A stretch of DNA of 64,000 bases from an uncultured Eubacteriales bacterium. GTDB lineage: Bacteria > Bacillota > Clostridia > Oscillospirales > Oscillospiraceae. Shown here piece by piece: positions 62,441 through 64,000 of the stretch. The DNA is taken from contig CAKTLJ010000010.1 of NCBI GenBank assembly GCA_934572535.1, forward strand, positions 1-64,000. The letters run 5' to 3'. The notes under the pieces are model-generated. The model did no database searches and was not told where the DNA came from. It worked only from the letters and a program-made list of their open reading frames with translations. Position numbers and translations under genes: made by a program. How positions within the stretch are numbered: position 1 is the stretch's first letter; each line of letters begins with the position of its first letter.

Positions 62441-62968
62441 TCAGAATTCTTGGATGGGCAGCTGGGTGTGCTGACCGATAAAGGCCTTGAAGGAGGGATC
62501 GTCGCCCTCGACAAAGCCCGTCCGGTCGATGATGACGCCGTGTCCGGCGTCGAAGAAGAGGGCGTACCAGTCCCGGTTGCAGACCACGGCGAAGACCTGC
62601 TCATAGGCATACCGCTGCTCACCGGCCTCGGTGGTGCAGAGGAACTCCTCCTCGTCAAATGCATAGGTGCAGGTCTGCATACCCCGCTGGAGCTGCCGCT
62701 GCGAGGAGCGCAGACGGAGGGACTTCCAGGAGATTCCTCCCAACAGCAGGATGACGCCGTACAGGAGCAGGAGATTGCTCACCATGGGCGAGACGTTGTG
62801 GAGCGCCGCGCCGCTCACCAGGCCGAGCAGGCCCAGGACATAGCACAGCAGCCGGGAGATCTGGGAGCGTTTCTTGCGCACGCTCTGCTCGGCCAGCTCG
62901 TTCAGAGCGGCCAGGGCGCTGCGGTCGTAGGTCGTTTTGTTGACAAAGGGATACAGCGATTCGCTCAT
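62441..62968 (-). CDS. YcxB-like membrane protein, in the valS T-box operon
   Basis: The 175-residue protein has two membrane helices in a hairpin (about 39-75, ISRLLCYVLGLLGLVSGAAL and SNLLLLYGVILLLGG) and a C-terminal domain of YcxB type (TYAFDEEEFLCTTEAGEQRYAYEQVFAVVCNRDWYALFFDAGHGVIIDR). Role unknown. AAAGGAGG precedes the ATG at 62968. It lies between the T-box and valS, so it is under the same control. Confidence 0.82.
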   Translation of the reverse strand: MSESLYPFVNKTTYDRSALAALNELAEQSVRKKRSQISRLLCYVLGLLGLVSGAALHNVSPMVSNLLLLYGVILLLGGISWKSLRLRSSQRQLQRGMQTCTYAFDEEEFLCTTEAGEQRYAYEQVFAVVCNRDWYALFFDAGHGVIIDRTGFVEGDDPSFKAFIGQHTQLPIQEF

Positions 62969-62985
62969 AGGCGCCTCCTTTTGGG

Positions 62986-63247
62986 TCCGAAAAAAACAAA
63001 AAACACCCCAAATCCCCAAAGGGACTCAGGGCGAAATGCCTTCCGCGGTACCACCTGAATTCGGGCTGCTTCACGCGCCCGCGCTTCCTTTCCCGTAACG
63101 GGGGAATCCGGCCTGCCGTACTTCACGTTCCGACAGACGGCTCCGGGACGACCTTCCGCGCCGCCGGGGAGAGACTTGCACCCACCGTCTCCTCTCTGGG
63201 CCCCAACGCCTCGCGTACTCCTTCCCATCCTTGCCTTTCACATAATT
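62986..63247 (-). promoter_or_regulatory. T-box riboswitch controlling the YcxB-like gene and valS
   Basis: tRNA-sensing leader. The invariant T-box GGTGGTACCGCGG is on the minus strand at 63043-63055; upstream is a stem-I-like region with AGAGAGGAGACGGTGGGTGCAAG. The terminator has a 13-bp stem (63004-63016/63021-63033, with G-U pairs) and a long U run (62986-63003). By context it should read tRNA(Val) (GUN specifier); I did not fix the specifier position with certainty. Confidence 0.9.
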
Positions 63248-63253
63248 AAAATT

Positions 63254-63282
63254 AGTATAAGAAAACTTGCGGAGATTGTCAA
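63254..63282 (-). promoter_or_regulatory. Promoter of the T-box/valS operon
   Basis: TTGACA (63277-63282), 17-bp spacer, TATACT (63254-63259) on the minus strand. Confidence 0.88.
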
Positions 63283-63286
63283 GGGG

Positions 63287-63333
63287 GAAAATTCCGGGGC
63301 GGCGGCTTCCCGAGAAAGGCAAGCTGCCGCCCC
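63287..63333 (-). terminator. Terminator after dus
   Basis: GGGGCGGCGGCTT/AAGCTGCCGCCCC arms (63296-63308/63321-63333, one mismatch), followed on the minus strand by GGAATTTTCCCC. Confidence 0.7.
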
Positions 63334-63340
63334 CTCTCGC

Positions 63341-64000
63341 TCAAGGGCCTGCCTGGAACTTCCCGCCCGGGACGAGGTCGTGGTCCCGGAAGAGGGCGTC
63401 GATGGCCAGGGTGTAGTCCGTCAGGTGCTTTGCCTTGCGCATGGCCTTCAGGGGCTTTTCCGGGGTCTGGAAGAGGGCGGAGAGATAGAACCACAGCTCT
63501 TTCATCTTGCCCAGTACGGGCCGGTCCCCGGAGAGGGTCTCCCGATACCCCTCCAGCAGGCGGTCGTGGAAGGTGCGCAGTTCCTGCTTGGTCAGCGCAG
63601 GGCCGCCCCGCAGTTCCCGGACCAGGGCGGGATTGGCCACCAGGCCCCGGCCCAGCATCACGTGGCGGACGGAGGGGAAAGCCTGGGCGAAGTCCCGGCA
63701 GTCCTGGGGGGTGTTCAGGTCTCCGTTGTAGCACAGGGGCAGGCGGGTGTGCGCCACGGCGTAGGCGAAGGTCTCCCGCCGCACCGGCCCCCGGTAGAAG
63801 TCCGAGCGGACCCTGGGGTGGACGGTGAGCTCGTGGATGGGGTAGCGGTCGTAGAGCGCCAGCAGGGCGGGCCACTCCTCGGGGGAGGAGAGTCCCACCC
63901 GGGTCTTGACGGAAATGTTGATGCGCAGGTCGGCGGAGAAGATCTGGTCGAAGAAGTCCGCCATCTGCTCCGGCAGGGAGAGGAATCCGGCCCCCTTCTT
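63341..64000 (-). CDS. dus: tRNA-dihydrouridine synthase, C-terminal part (cut by window edge)
   Basis: Flavoenzyme reducing uridines in tRNA D-loops. The visible 219 codons include INISVKTRVGLSSPEEW, HELTVHPRVRSDFYRGPVRRE (FMN-phosphate region), LCYNGDLNTPQDC, VMLGRGLVANPALVREL and the C-terminal helical domain. The reading frame is open to the window edge (AAG AAG GGG GCC at 64000-63989), so the N-terminus and catalytic cysteine lie outside. Confidence 0.92.
   Translation of the reverse strand, partial: KKGAGFLSLPEQMADFFDQIFSADLRINISVKTRVGLSSPEEWPALLALYDRYPIHELTVHPRVRSDFYRGPVRRETFAYAVAHTRLPLCYNGDLNTPQDCRDFAQAFPSVRHVMLGRGLVANPALVRELRGGPALTKQELRTFHDRLLEGYRETLSGDRPVLGKMKELWFYLSALFQTPEKPLKAMRKAKHLTDYTLAIDALFRDHDLVPGGKFQAGP

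Overview
The window is chromosomal DNA of a high-G+C, spore-forming member of the Clostridia. Spo0A, SpoIVB, SigF and SpoIIAB/AA place it among endospore formers. A Firmicutes-type L20 leader and a T-box leader support this. The strict-anaerobe enzyme set (indolepyruvate:ferredoxin oxidoreductase, pyruvate carboxylase, Pta, radical-type dehydratase activase, two alanine symporters) and the GC-rich codon use resemble the Oscillospiraceae (Flavonifractor/Intestinimonas-like gut bacteria). That last placement is inference from gene content only.

Layout. 1-1.1 kb: end of an infC-rpmI-rplT operon behind an L20-type attenuator. 1.2-12.7 kb: spo0A, then a + strand block (iorA and two NhaD/ArsB-family transporters, the second with a frameshift), then a - strand block (CPA2 antiporter, secreted metallo-beta-lactamase protein, CYTH protein, spoIVB) and a small TSCPD protein. 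12.8-24.3 kb: one long - strand run dominated by DNA repair: radC, uvrB, an EamA transporter, a YbaK protein, uvrA, a small membrane protein, recD2, comF and an mreB-like gene. 24.4-36.3 kb: trmB; an xpaC-telA-TPM envelope operon; rpe-recR behind a 300-nt leader; an adh-rlmA-HAD operon; and an FHA-FtsW/RodA fusion with its penicillin-binding protein. 36.4-50 kb: metabolism, with an aldolase-mtnA pair (predicted deoxyadenosine/methylthioadenosine salvage to DHAP), a highly expressed class III aminotransferase with a structured leader, pyruvate carboxylase divergent from a MocR regulator, pta, and two tandem alanine:cation symporters. 50-53.2 kb: a YbaK-like protein, gluQRS and the spoIIA operon. 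53.2-56.5 kb: an accessory island made of an ECF sigma factor, a membrane protein in the anti-sigma position, and four secreted, lipid-anchored or small exported products, partly AT-rich. 56.7-63.3 kb: a two-gene HgdB-like/activase cassette flanked by identical 25-bp palindromes, then valS and a YcxB-like gene behind a T-box. 63.3-64 kb: the truncated start of a dus gene.

The main functional threads are sporulation control (spo0A with a cluster of 0A boxes, spoIVB, spoIIA), amino-acid fermentation (iorA, aminotransferase, alanine symporters, pta, pyc), nucleotide excision repair and recombination, and envelope building (FtsW/PBP, mreB, xpaC/telA). The least explained parts are the ECF sigma island, the dehydratase-like cassette, the FHA-FtsW fusion and the aminotransferase leader. 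No tRNA, rRNA, CRISPR array, insertion sequence or phage gene was seen.
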